Notes: generated by a model not told the origin, from the sequence alone. A DNA stretch of 64,000 bases from Blastobasis lacticolella (GCA_905147135.1 LR990052.1:1309501-1373500); one strand, 5' to 3'. Positions 31,990 through 43,222 are shown, counted from the first letter of the stretch. Made by a program: numbers and translations.

Positions 31990-32230
31990 CAGAGAGTCTT
32001 ATGACATAAGGTAGGCAAACAGGTTAGAGGAAACCTGATGGAAAACGGTCACCGCTGCCCAAACACGTTAGCAACACCAGCAGATCTAGCACATCTTTGC
32101 CCGCGACACAGCTCGCGCCGCGAGAGAGCGTCTGTTTCCTTCTCTCAATACCAAGACGAAAGAGATAGCAATCTATATCGCGCTTTTTGTCGCTTATCGC
32201 GCGCGAGAGCAATTTGTACTAGCCAGCCAG
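31990..32230 (+). repeat. Interspersed repeat
   Basis: The segment 32095-32215 (CGACACAGCTCGCG, then GAAAGAGATAGCAATC, then GCGCGAGAGCAATTTGTACT) is the inverse of 62995-63150. The left part has the GGAAACCTGATGGAAAACGG motif of a family also present at 45713 and 60465. Confidence 0.6.
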
Positions 32231-32700
32231 GTGTATCGCTAATGCTTTGCCCACTACTACACATGTAGTATCTTGCACTAGATCAAAAAGGCAAGCCCTT
32301 GCACTACCAAAACCACGGATATTCCACTCTCTAAGCCCGTAATTCTCTAACAATCGTAGTTTATATACAATACAGTCTGTTTTTAATCTGATATTATACA
32401 ATTTGACAGTTATTTTTGATATTCAAAATGAATCATAAGCAAGTAGATTCCCAGATATTCTCATTCTTGATAAATTAATTTTAAACATAATCATAATGCC
32501 ATGAAAATGAGACGTCGTCATTGTAATTAGCAAGAGGAATGTTGGAATTAATTGGAAGAATAAGAAGTTGCTACAACTATTTGTACAGTTGTTTTACATA
32601 ATCAGTGAAGGTAATTAAACGTGGAAATAATGTATAGGGATTAAGTAGGTATAGCAAATTTTAATCTACTTATTTCATTATTTCAGACCCGTCCTCACCA

Positions 32701-32782
32701 GCTGAGGTGTCCGAGTGGTTAAGGAGTTGGACTTGAAATCCAATGGGCGTTGCCCGCGCAGGTTCGAATCCTGTCCTCAGCG
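32701..32782 (+). tRNA. tRNA-Ser(UGA)
   Basis: Third identical copy of the 82-nt gene, 1.4 kb from the second. Its upstream flank (ATTTCAGACCCGTCCTCACC) resembles that of the 8972 copy (ATTTCAGTCCCGCCGTCACC), suggesting those two descend from one duplication that included flanking DNA. Confidence 0.95.
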
Positions 32783-32791
32783 ATTGCAATA

Positions 32792-32798
32792 TTTTTTT
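32792..32798 (+). terminator. Pol III T-run terminator
   Basis: Seven T residues 10 nt after the tRNA end. Confidence 0.8.
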
Positions 32799-35260
32799 GG
32801 ATTCTAATTCCGTAAAAGGACTCTATTACTAAGCCTCCACCGTTTGTTTATCTGTCTGTCTCTAATAGGATATTTTTTTGAACTATTGCTTTACTGAAAC
32901 AACAAAATATTTGCGTTATTGAGGCCGCTATGACAACAAAATAAATCATATCTAATAATAATTTATGTTAAAAATTAAGGTCCTTAAACAAGAATCGTAC
33001 TCTTTTCTACGATACATACAAAATACTTGCAGAACCCTTCGTATGCGAGCCCAACTCGCTATTGACCTTTATTTGTTTTTCAAGTTTTTCCCTTTCTTGT
33101 GTATTTACGCTACATTCATTGATTACATATCCGATAACTTCTATCTTTGTATGGATTTTGCACCGCCTTGCAAATTTTATTACCAGTTCAAATTTTAGTT
33201 GGTTGTCATGAAGTGCATGAAGTTTTAAATAATCACGTACATAAATAAAATATATGTATTTCTACAAATCCACAGTCTTTTCTGCATCTTACACTGTCGC
33301 TTACACCTAAAACAAGACAGATAATACTCATAAACTGCATGTACTCATCAAAAACTATATCCCCCCTCCAACAGTACCCCCTCCCCTAGTACCCCACCAG
33401 AGGCACCCATTAGCAGTGTAATCGGGGGTCAGAGGCAGGTAAACAAAGCGACGCATTACGGGGGTAGATTAACAGAAAAACCGGGTGAAATACGGCGTGC
33501 TTGTAAATTTTCTTACGGGCCGGGAGGGGAAGGGGGGCTCGAGCCCCCTGACGCGCGGCTCCATCGACACGGCGCTGACATGAGGGTAGTCAGAGAAAAA
33601 GTTGGGCGGGTATTTTTGAAGTTCTTGACTTGTGTTTTTGTCTTTTTTGACACAATTCGTGTTGAGTTAGACAAGATATTGCACATTAAAGTACTTCAAA
33701 GTATTATAGTCACCATTGTGTTTGTGTTTTAGGCTCATTTTTGTATTGAATAGTGCGAGTTATTCAAGTTTTTGCTAAGTTATTGTGCATTATAGTAGTC
33801 CGAAGTTTTACACCATTGTGTATCGTAAAAAACCTTGTATGAGAAGAATTGAATTGAATTTATATGACTCTTTAATGGCCTAAATGTAGATAATTGATTC
33901 TATGTCTTCAATATTTGTATGCCTGTCGGCGGATCACAACGGTCTCTAGTATTGTACCTAATATCTGAATGTTCCTGTGTTGAATAAATGAATAAATTTT
34001 AGAAGCAGTTCCGTAATATGGTATTTGTTACAATTACAGTATTTTATTAAATTATTTTTAACAAAGTAGGAAAGTGGACCCTGGCAAAAGCCGGGATTAA
34101 CAGATCGAATGATGATGACATTATTTTACTAAGTTAAGGCTTAGTATATTTTATACAACTGAGAAACAAATAAGTAGACAGCCGACTTGAATAGTTTTAG
34201 GTTTACACTTTCATTAAACAAAATAAGTACTTCCAAACTAAACTAATTACGAAAGGCCGAAGGATTAAAACTAAAGCCGAAGGATGCAAAAGAAACCAAA
34301 AATTATCCTAACAAATAATTTAATTTGTTTAGTAAATACCATTTATATAACTAAGTTTTAAGGACAAACTCTTTTGTGGGTACACTGCTAACTCAATGCC
34401 CTAGTTTTAGGAAATCGACGCCGTAAGGCCATAGCATGTTTCTGTAGGTATGTATCGTAACAAACTTCCAAACACTAAATATTACTAGGCAATAACCTTT
34501 TTGACAGAAGTTTCCGTGACAAAAACAATAAATACGCAAAATATCTCCGGCCGCACTTGCGCTGCCGACGCTACCCGTCTCCCGATTCGTCCCACCGAAA
34601 ATTTTCGTTGGAGCCGTTTCTAAAGCGCCTTTTTTAATCTCAATAAATCAAATTTATGACTTGTGTAAGCTTTCTGTTTTATTTACCCTTTTATAATTTT
34701 GTTCCTACGTACCTATAGGTCGGGTAAGGGTTGCGATCCAAGTAATAAGGGTGGAAGGGGTGTGTGTGTGACTAATTTTATGGGCATCCACTAATTACTC
34801 TGGCGGGGGTGGCGAGGATTTGTATGGCCTTTTTTGCTGACGGTCCCAGATAAATTTATTGTCAGAGGTCTGAGACGTAATAAAAGGCCTGTCTTACAAT
34901 GCATAGAGTGTAATTCATGGAATAGTCATCACCGATTTATCAGAACTATCTACTGATTGTTTGTTGGTTAGGTATTAGAGATAGAAGATTTTTCGTAATG
35001 TCAACGCTTAGTAGGCGGCTCGAAATCACGATCTCCATACTTCAGCTAAAACTAAAAAAGAGACAACACTGCTGCCCATTTTTATACACTGCTGACTATT
35101 TTGCTTTAATCTTCGGCTTACTAGGTAGGGGTATTTTTAACCCCATTACGAGCAAAATACATCTTAAAAATACAATAAAATAAATCAATTCTTAAGTAAC
35201 AATTATGTTGAAATTTGCAGAAGTTGGGCGTTAAATATTACTTCGATTCGTGTCCTTGGG
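32799..35260. other. No gene recognised; GC-rich patch and LINE-tail debris
   Basis: 33360-33600 is a GC-rich, apparently single-copy patch. 33835-34005 ends GTTGAATAAATGAATAAATT and looks like a LINE 3-prime UTR. 34076-34120 (CCCTGGCAAAAGCCGGGATT, then GATGATGA) is the last ~40 bp of the LINE family at 23063. The rest is unrecognised. Confidence 0.5.
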
Positions 35261-35326
35261 TCTGTGCTGCGGGGACCGCGGTCGTGTGTGCACGCGCACA
35301 CACGACCGCGGTCCCCGCAGCACAGA
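35261..35326. repeat. 31-bp perfect palindrome with 4-nt loop
   Basis: 35261-35291 and 35296-35326 are exact inverse copies around ACGC. They are GC-rich and contain GTGTGTGC/GCACACAC. A third partial copy of the left arm (CGCGGTCGTGTGTGCACGCG) follows at 35328-35347. Single strands would form a very stable hairpin. Confidence 0.9.
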
Positions 35327-35469
35327 ACGCGGTCGTGTGTGCACGCGAAAGCGGGAACCCTGGACTTTTAACCCAGTTAAAATTGTACGGGACGTATGGG
35401 ATGGTGCCCCTAACTATCAAAGAAACAAAACTTACGAAAACGTACGATTTACGAAAATATTACTATTAG

Positions 35470-35716
35470 TCTTATTAATATTCCATTTAACCCTCCACTC
35501 GCTCGTGGCATAAACGCCCCGGGTTTTTGCCGTTTCGTTCCCGTGCATCTGCGATCGTTTTGGGCGTGATGTAATTAATTCCACCATTGTTCCGCCAGTG
35601 TGTCGCGGAAGGAATTATTGCCGTGTCTTTTGTGCCCAGATGACGTATCGGGGTAACTCCCCCGCGCTTGGCGGGAAAAAATGGCGCGAAATTTTTGAGG
35701 TTATGTTGTGTCGCAG
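35470..35716 (+). promoter_or_regulatory. GC-rich patch with two E2F-type motifs and a GT donor (candidate)
   Basis: Apparently single-copy. GCGGGAAA (35671-35678) and GCGCGAAA (35684-35691) both fit the E2F/DP consensus, and a TGACGTA CRE-like site is at 35641-35647. A splice-donor-like TCGCAG/GTGAGTTT follows at 35711-35724. This could be a promoter with a non-coding first exon; the ATG within it is followed by a stop after four more codons. Nothing else supports a gene. Confidence 0.25.
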
Positions 35717-35794
35717 GTGAGTTTGCTTTGGGGATGTATCGGGTAAGCTATGATGATTCTGAGGTAAATCAGATAAAATATTGCAAGGTTTCAA

Positions 35795-36105
35795 TACCGC
35801 AGATAAGCTGCAAGAATGCCGCGTTCGATGGTTTGGCCATGTCTTGCGCAGACCAGCTAGTTACGTGGGGAAAAGTGTCTAGTCATGCCGTCCCCGCCGG
35901 TCACGGGAAGGAGAGACCGGCCCAAGAAGCGATGGCTTGAGGTAGTCAAGAATGACGTGCGTGCCAATAAGCTCACTACCAAGGATGCCGAAGACTGAGT
36001 GAGGTGGGCCAGGAGTAGGAAGGCGGACCCTGAGCCCCTTCCTGCTGCTTCTGCACTATGTGAGGCACAACCGGGACATAACGCCAAGATGATGACGATG
36101 ATGAT
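35795..36105 (+). pseudogene. RTE-like LINE 3-prime end with frameshift
   Basis: Broken frames read LQECRVRWFGHVLRRPASYV, then after a stop and frame change RRDRPKKRWLEVVKNDVRAN, TTKDAED, a stop, and VRWARSRKADP. This is the C-terminus of a LINE endonuclease-reverse transcriptase. The terminal ~85 bp (GGCGGACCCTGAGCCC, then GCACAACCGGGACATAACGC, then a GATGATGA tail) are also the tail of SINE-B. Confidence 0.8.
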
Positions 36106-38117
36106 GATGAAGGTTTCAAAACAACAAAGAATTTGTTTAGTCATATGAGTCCAGCACAATTTTGTTGGGCATAAGGTGTATTTCCTTACCGTTATGAGCT
36201 AACACTTTCAAGGGACGCTCCATCTTCAGGCGCATTGTCATTTACTACCAGGTGAGATAGCGGTCAAATGCCTGCTTAGTTTCGTATTATATTATGTAAA
36301 ACAGGTGTGATGCTCTATTTCAATTTCATTTATTCATCAACATAGGAAATATATACATCTGTTATTAAATTATTCAAATTCCTCTATGTTGCGCCGGTTG
36401 GCACATGAATGTAGCATGTACGAAAATAAAATTACAGAAATTCAAATAATTAAAATTACAATTAAACAAGTTCAATAATAAAACACTGACAATAAATAGA
36501 AAAAAAAAAAAATAAAGAATTAAAATGTCGTGTAAAAGAAATGTCAAATAATAAACAATAAAATTTAAATAATCCAATTCAATTACATTAACATTACAAT
36601 ATAAGTCAAATTAAAAAAAATAAACGTCAAGACTATTATAATAATAATTCTACCTTAAAAATTACAATGTCACTATTATAGTACCCACACTTCGTTTATT
36701 CATTGGTTCTTTTGCGTCGTGCTTATTAGCAATATACATCTCAAATCATTCATGTTAAAAGTTATATCAAACATACATGCCAACACCCAGCCTTTGGCAT
36801 TTATAAACGTTGAAAGGAGAAGAATATTACTTTTTGAATTAATAGTAGTTAATTAATCTTCAACTATACGTTCAAAGAAACTACATAAAATAAAAGGAAA
36901 GTAAAGCGTGCTCGTCCAAGTAGGGGGAGGAGACGGTCAACGAACACCAATGCAAACGCCGGTGATTTTCCGGTAGTACTTTATTTGGGCTCGCCTGCCT
37001 GTATGTGCGTAAAATGGATTAGGATCTTAAGATGTTCACCATTGAGTAAGTATGGTGTTTCATAGACGAGTTAGCAGTACACAATGTCGGGTCTAGATCT
37101 GGAAATACAGAAATTTGTGACATTTTTATTTAAATTCAAGTACTTATGTGATATTCTAGAGTAGACCATTATAAAAGGCGATAAGTGGCTTATGATGATT
37201 ACGACATTTCATTATCTATATCCAAGCAATTATAAAGTTACGTTTTAGTTCAGCTTTAAATCAAACAGAAACTGCCATTTACATCACACCCCTTTAATAA
37301 TTAAATAAGGCATACATCACCATAGACTGCATCTTCACTTCAGGCTTGTTGGCCGTCAATCACAAAAAACACAAACCAACTTACACTTCAACAGCTTCAT
37401 GATAAAAATTCAACTTTCCACTAACAAAGTACACGTCCAGATCCCTTAAGTTGCGAGCCAGAGCTCTGTTTCTCTTTCACAAACACTTTTCCAGGTGAAA
37501 GGAGAGTTTTTCCTAGTTTTATTAACACAGGCAAAGCTGACTAAACAGGGTGGAATGAGGCTTTAAACACTGTTTACCCGGAACAAACACGTCATGCGCT
37601 GAAACTTCACTATACATGCTAACTTGCCTAACATAACTTCAGGGGTCCGCGGGGAAAAAGGTTTCGTTGGTGGAGGATTTTTTTTGTTGAGGTGCGTTAG
37701 GAATTTTAATAAACAAGTTCATATACTTTATTAGCATTCTTTATTAATACCATGAATAGGCTTAACGATATTTTTATTACAAATTAATAAAAAAGAAACA
37801 CGGGGCACCAATGCCAGTCGGTTCGCGAGACCTTTCAACCTCACTTCGCCAATGGAATTAGAAAGCATACTTAATAAGTGGCAAAATTCATAAGTCTTTA
37901 TTCTAATCGTAATTTTAAAGAAACATTTTGTTACAGTTATAAGTACTTACATGTAAGTAATTCTCTAAAATATCACGTCGAAGTCAACATTTTAGAGTGT
38001 TACTTAGATGCAGGTAATTATGAAGCTGGTGGAATAACCGAAAAAGATTCCCGGATAATATGAGTTTCAATGTATTGAATGACAGAATGCACATTGGTTG
38101 GTAAAAAAATATCATCG
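36106..38117. other. No gene recognised
   Basis: 36210-36290 is a repeat fragment shared with 515-590. 36300-36700 is A+T-rich with an A-run at 36500-36512. The remainder has no supported gene or repeat. Confidence 0.5.
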
Positions 38118-38346
38118 TCACCGGCCATAGCAGTCCACGTTTGACTTAGGGCCTCCCCACGAAAGGGAAGGATATTGCCATAATCTCCACGTTTGGCAGC
38201 CGGGTTGGCGATCGCAGAGTTATAAATATAACAATGGAAAACGCTGCATTTTCCAGATCTCAGATCTTTTGCCTCGATAACATTAGTCGCCTTGTATGAC
38301 ACCCACGATAGTAACGGGCTGGTGCTATTCTATTCTGCCGGACACC
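38118..38346 (-). mobile_element. SINE-C copy, reversed, decayed
   Basis: It contains the inverse of the family body (GATATTGCCATAATCTCCAC at about 38169) and head (ATTCTGCCGGACACCG). The TGATGA tail is reduced and a 30-bp segment around the GCTGCCCATTTTCC block is shortened. Confidence 0.75.
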
Positions 38347-39347
38347 GTAAATGTAAATCCACGTCCACGGGTAAATAAATACGATTACATGGGGGTAAAT
38401 AAATATGATTACCACGTGATTACCACTTATAACAAAATACCGTAAGTAGCCAACTCAATCGTACCTCACAAAAACCCTGCACCAACAACACGGAACCCTA
38501 CCACCGCAAAGCGCAGCGCGCCCCCCTTTCTTTCTAACAACGTGCAACATAAAATTTTCCTTTGACGAGCGTTGCCCACTCGTTACGTCGTCCACACAAA
38601 GAGGCGATTACATAGAAAAACGCGCGAACGCTTAAAACCGTCGGTAGCCCCCTCGGCGCGCGGGGGGTTACAGAAATGCAAATATGAAATATGAAAATGA
38701 AGATGGCATGTAATAAAAGTGATATACTGGGCTCCGCAGAGCCATTCCGCGAGACTCTCGTCAGTTTTATGCTGGCCGTCTATCATGTCGTGACAGCGTT
38801 CATGGTTGCCTTCTCCTTGAGGGGAGGGGGGCTGGGCACCCCCCCAGCGGGCAGGGGGTTGGTCCCTCGGTCGGCTCGTGCGTTGTCAGATTTATTATTT
38901 CAATGTTGACGCGTGATGTTTTATATTCGGACGAGGCGTGCGGCGAGGACTGATGGACGTCCGAATTGTTCTGTATGTGTGGTATGTGTTGGAATGTATG
39001 GTATGTGTGGGTACGCCGCCGGCACAGTTTGGGCAGCCTTTGTTCTGTGGAGTCGTAGAGTTCAATGCATAGGTATTACGAGAAGTGCTGTTCGATGTTT
39101 CAATTATTGCAAGTACTTAAATTGTATAGTTGTGATCACCTACAGGAGTCCGCTACTGGACTAGAGTCTCTTTCAATGAATATCACGTGGAATTGAAAAT
39201 ATTGGGTTTATTTGGTGGTTGTAGCCTAAATTATAGACAGACTATAAACTAGCTAGATAACTATTTATTCAGTACCAACCACATTACTTACATCCAAAAT
39301 TGATATAATGAAAACATACAAATCTTTAAACTTAGGTATACCTACAT
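38347..39347. other. No gene recognised; GC-rich patch
   Basis: 38470-38880 is GC-rich and apparently single-copy, with short frames of no known type. An octamer-like ATGCAAAT is at 38676-38683. No gene can be supported. Confidence 0.4.
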
Positions 39348-39399
39348 GTCTGTCCTATCCCGAGTATCAGTACTGACTGATACTCGGGATAGGACAGAC
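39348..39399. repeat. 24-bp perfect hairpin with 4-nt loop
   Basis: 39348-39371 and 39376-39399 are exact inverse copies around ACTG. The stem is mixed-sequence and fully paired. The very short loop and perfect pairing are unlike a typical animal microRNA precursor. Confidence 0.9.
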
Positions 39400-39441
39400 C
39401 CGTAAAAATAATAGTATATCGCGTGATATTTAAATAGTTAC

Positions 39442-39522
39442 GCAAATCCTAGATCATGGTCCAGGCAGACCCCGGGCCCTCGTACGCGAGAGCATAACCG
39501 GGACAGTAACGCCAAGATAATG
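39442..39522 (+). mobile_element. SINE-B tail fragment
   Basis: The 3-prime tail only: CCTAGATCATGGTCCAGGC, then GCGAGAGCATAACCGGGAC, AGTAACGCCAAGATAATGAT. It is strongly 5-prime truncated. Confidence 0.7.
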
Positions 39523-39912
39523 ATTATTTTTATTAACCTTGCCTTCAAAGTTTCAATATTCATTACCTATACCGATCCAATAACAGCATAAAACCTATTA
39601 AAAATAGGTGCTATGTTAACACTACAAGCTAGACCCAACACAAAATTTTAATTACCATAAAACAGCCCCCGCAGTACAGCTAGCAAAATCGGGAGCGACG
39701 TAAACAAGGCTTAATCGACTCGGCGCAGGCTCTTTGATATCGCCGATACTGGGGGAGCGATAGCAAAAAAAGCATAAGCTCAACACAGGTAGCTCCATAT
39801 CACCGTAGTTAAGTTTGTGCCACAATGCCTTTTTGTATAGGTCTAAATATAAATATAAAATGCTTTGTTATTGGCATGTTTATGTTCTTTCTTATTATCA
39901 TCCACTTCATAT
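39523..39912. other. No gene recognised
   Basis: A+T-rich, with no supported feature. Confidence 0.45.
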
Positions 39913-40043
39913 CTATAATAAGTATGTATTTAAAAAGTATTTAAGTAGTTTATCAGTTATATAGCACCCATAACACAAGCTTTGCTTACTTTGGGGCTAG
40001 ATGGCGCTGTGTGAATTTGTCCACGAATATTTATTTATTTATA
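39913..40043 (+). mobile_element. SINE-A copy, 3-prime part
   Basis: It retains CACCCATAACACAAGCTTTG, TTTGGGGCTAGATGGCGC and the A+T-rich end ATTTATTTATTTA. The tRNA-like head is missing. Confidence 0.8.
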
Positions 40044-40435
40044 TCTGCAGCTGGAAAATACTGTTATACATAGAAACCTTACTTTTATACTAGGTATTCA
40101 TCATGCCTCCTCAATCTAAGAATGATAACAACAAAAAACCTTCGATAATAGAGAAACTCCGAGATATTTCCAACTCACTAGACAAATTGTAATTTTTTTT
40201 TACATCGATCGTCGTCATCGTCGTATCCTCGCGTCATAAGCCACCACTACAGCGATTTGAGTAGGTATTCACATTAAATAGGACATACTTGCATCTCCAG
40301 ATAACCTTTCAGATAGCCTTTACTAGTTCAGTACTGGACATAGGCCTCTCAAAATGAGAGTCAATACCTTCACCCTGTCTTCCACCAAATAGGTAAACGA
40401 CCCTGCGCGGTGTCAAAAGCATGGTCTCTTCTATG

Positions 40436-40512
40436 CCTACATAGTATAAAACAAAGTCGCTTCCCGCTGTCTGTCCCTGTGCGTGTGCGTGTGCGTGTGC
40501 GTGTGCGTGTGC

Positions 40513-40544
<32 letters not shown>

Positions 40545-40820
40545 GTGCGTGTGCGTGTGCGTGTGCGTGTGCGTGTGCGTGTGCGTGTGCGTGTGCGTGT
40601 GCGTGTGCGTGTGCGTGTGCGTGTGCGTGTGCGTGTGCGTGTGCGTGTGCGTGTGCGTGTGCGTGTGCGTGTGCGTGTGCGTGTGCGTGTGCGTGTGCGT
40701 GTGCGTGTGCGTGTGCGTGTGCGTGTGCGTGTGTGTGTGTCTAAACTTTAATTTTAAACTACGCAACTGAATTTAGTGCGGTTTTCGATAACTTGGTTTA
40801 TAAGCAAGAAAGAAAGGTTC
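40436..40820 (+). repeat. TATAAAACAAAGTCGC repeat split by a GTGTGC array
   Basis: The left part (ATAGTATAAAACAAAGTCGC) and right part (AAACTACGCAACTGAATTTA...GGTTTATAAGCAAG) match the 11096 family. In other copies the middle is a short GTCCCTATGTCCC-type run; here it has expanded into the hexanucleotide array. Confidence 0.75.
40478..40740. repeat. GTGTGC hexanucleotide microsatellite, about 43 units
   Basis: Nearly pure GTGTGC units with one GTGCAT variant near 40521-40527 and a GT-only end. Open frames across it (Val-Arg, Cys-Val and His-Thr repeats) are products of the repeat, not genes. Confidence 0.95.
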
Positions 40821-40867
40821 GGCTGCCACAGGCAGATACACAAAGTCATAAAATAAAAAAAAACAAT

Positions 40868-41175
40868 CATGTCCCGGTTGTGTCCGGGGTCCGCCTTGAC
40901 CATGATCCAGTATTTGGCGATCAGGCAATGCAAGTGGAGCGACCACCATCTGACCTTCGTGACCTTGCTACCAGGGGAACCTGACTTAATCTAATCATCA
41001 GATTTAATCATCAGTGGCCTGAATTTGCAGGTTTCACCACGATGTTTCCCCTCCCCGTAACACATCGGTTAGAATTCAACTAATGTACATAGTTCAGAAA
41101 AGCCGCAGCGGGATTCGATCTCGGTACCTACAGCTTACGAGTCGGATACTCAACCGCTGAGCCACAGGCGCTCCG
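40868..41175 (-). mobile_element. SINE-B copy, full length, reversed
   Basis: The plus strand runs from the inverse tail (CATGTCCCGGTTGTGTCCGG) to the inverse tRNA-like head ending GAGCCACAGGCGCTC. The 3-prime tail is shortened. Confidence 0.8.
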
Positions 41176-41569
41176 ACACAAAGCCACAGACACACACATC
41201 AAACTAACACCTCCCTATTTTCGGGGTTGAAAACGAAGTCCACTACCGCCTTCCCTCCGCCCCTAAGCGCACTCTATTCTAAACAAAAAGCGGCCAAATC
41301 TGCTCCCGTTGAATTTAATATCAGTTCGGTTGTTGCGCTTAAACCTCTTATAATTCCGGGGCATGCCTCGTAAAGAGAGCTACACACTTGCAGTTTTTGT
41401 CCACCAGCTGTGTGGTCACCGCATAGTTAAGGAGGAGTCTGCGATTAAGTGGCTAGCTCTTGCTTCCTTTATAGGGTCAGGTGTAACCGCTGGTGTCAAC
41501 CGCGTATCTAGCTAGGGTTCTCCGGCTTGGCTTATGCGCGTGGCATGTGGTATCACAACAAAAATTCAT
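41176..41569. other. No gene recognised
   Basis: No supported coding region or repeat copy. Confidence 0.45.
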
Positions 41570-41896
41570 CATCATCTTGGCGTTAATGTCCCGGTTATGC
41601 TCTCGCGCACGAGGGCCCCGGGTTCACATTGACCATGATCCAGGATTTGGCAGATCAGGTATGTAGCACCTGCCATCTGACCTCCGTGACCCTGTTTCCA
41701 GGGGAACATGACCAGATTGCATAACGGTTACACATTCAGCCGACTGAATGTGCAGGATTCGGTAAGAGCATCGGTTAACATTCAACTAATGTACATAACT
41801 TAGAAAAGGTCATTGGTACATGCCACAGTGAGATTCAAACCCGGTATCTCTCGCATACGAGTCAGACACCCTAACCACTCGACCACCGACGCTCCA
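41570..41896 (-). mobile_element. SINE-B copy, full length, reversed
   Basis: The plus strand begins TCATCATCTTGGCGTTAATG and ends CGACCACCGACGCTC, the inverse of the family tail and head. The B-box region GGTTTGAATCTCAC lies at about 41829-41842. Confidence 0.85.
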
Positions 41897-42282
41897 AAAT
41901 AAAATACCACTCTAACTCAACCTTATTCCCAGCATCTCAAAAGCCTTCGCCTTAACCGTCGCGCAGGTATTTAAGCAAGTATTTATAGCAATGTGTTTCA
42001 GAGACCAGCCAGGGCCCGATCTCCTGCGCTGATATTATGCGAGGAGTGCAGCTAGGCCGCACTTTACGCCGCCACAACGCTCAGCGTATTCAAGTGTAGA
42101 TTAAGTTAGTTTTAAGTGGTTGACGGTGGCTGTTGGCGTACCTACGGTGGAGAGTGTTTAGTTATCGTGGCAGGTGTGGTGGATGAGGTAGTATGGGACT
42201 AGGCATACATAATAATAGAATTATTGTAATGTAAATGCTTGTAATTTAGTTTGGGTGTTTAACCAATCATAATTATAAAATC
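41897..42282. other. No gene recognised
   Basis: A moderately GC-rich part at 41990-42180 and an A+T-rich end. No supported feature. Confidence 0.45.
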
Positions 42283-42610
42283 GTATTGAGAGTCGGTGGT
42301 TTAATGTTTAAATGATCCGACTCTTAAGCGAGAGGTGCTGGGTTCGAATCCCAGGGTGCCATGTACCAAGTTATGTACATTGTGTATTAGTTAGCTTATC
42401 TGTGCTCTTATGGTGAGGGAAAACATTGTGATGAAGGCTGCAAAATTAGGCAACTAAATTTGTAATCATGATCCAATCTGGTCAGGTTCCCCCGGGAGCA
42501 GGGTAATGGAGGTCAGATGGCTGTCGTTCCACTATAATTACCTCATCTGCGAAATCCTGCCGGTTGTGGTCTCACGCGAGAGCACAACCGGCACATTAAC
42601 GCCAAGATGA
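42283..42610 (+). mobile_element. SINE-B copy, full length
   Basis: It starts GAGAGTCGGTGGTTTAATG and has a good B box (GGGTTCGAATCCCAG at 42340-42354). The body has AATCTGGTCAGGTTCCCCC and the tail reads ACATTAACGCCAAGATGA. The anticodon-stem region CCGACTCTTAAGCG resembles a tRNA. Confidence 0.85.
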
Positions 42611-42721
42611 CCGAACCGTACAGGTATGGTGCAAAGTGGATTCATCCACATTCATTCAAAGTGGTACATAATACATAAAGAAAAGTACCTGCAAAAAATT
42701 AAGTATATCAAAACTAAAGTT

Positions 42722-42838
42722 TTAAGGTTTCCGAGTTTCCTACCGCGTACCTTTGTTGGCGAGTAGCCCGATATTTCGACACAGTTGCACATTACACTGG
42801 AACATACCCTTAAAATGTGTGATAATAACTGCTATAGT
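42722..42838. mobile_element. Deleted copy of the 9661 MITE-like element
   Basis: It shares CTACCGCGTACCTTTGTTG, GATATTTCGACACAGTT and the right terminus GGAACATACCCTTAAAATGT. The middle ~80 bp and the left terminus are lost or changed. Confidence 0.7.
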
Positions 42839-43212
42839 TTGAAACAAAACTAAAGTTTACTAATAAAAATTGGTCCCCGGTCCTCAGTAACTCCGTAGGG
42901 GTCCATGAGCCCTATTTTTGAACCGTTCGCATCCACGAGAGAGTGCGCGTGCGCTACTTATCTCAAACACTCGTGCTAAGTTGCTAGAGATAAAAATGAC
43001 AGGCATTAGATGGCGAGCGCTCGTGTGCACTACTTACCTCACACACGTGCTTAGTTCCTAGAGTTAGTAAATCGAGCCCCTGGAGGCTCGCTGGATAGGG
43101 AGGCTTATAATCCAGTCTTCTGGCCATTAGAGAATAAATCTAAATTAGAACAATGTATTTCGAAACTTAAGTTTTCCAAATCTCGACTTGAGCCTTAAAA
43201 CATTTCATCATC
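42839..43212. other. No gene recognised
   Basis: No supported gene. Short similar blocks (GTGCGCTACTTATCTCA and GTGCACTACTTACCTCA) suggest an internal duplication at about 42950-43040. Confidence 0.45.
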
Positions 43213-43222
43213 ATGATATATT

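Noticed and set aside
39348..39399. Rho-independent bacterial terminator or microRNA precursor
   Set aside because: There is no U-run and the sequence context is eukaryotic. The arms are perfectly paired with a 4-nt loop, which does not fit a typical animal microRNA precursor.
40410..40770. Open frames of Val-Arg, Cys-Val and His-Thr repeats
   Set aside because: They are translations of the GTGTGC microsatellite in different frames.
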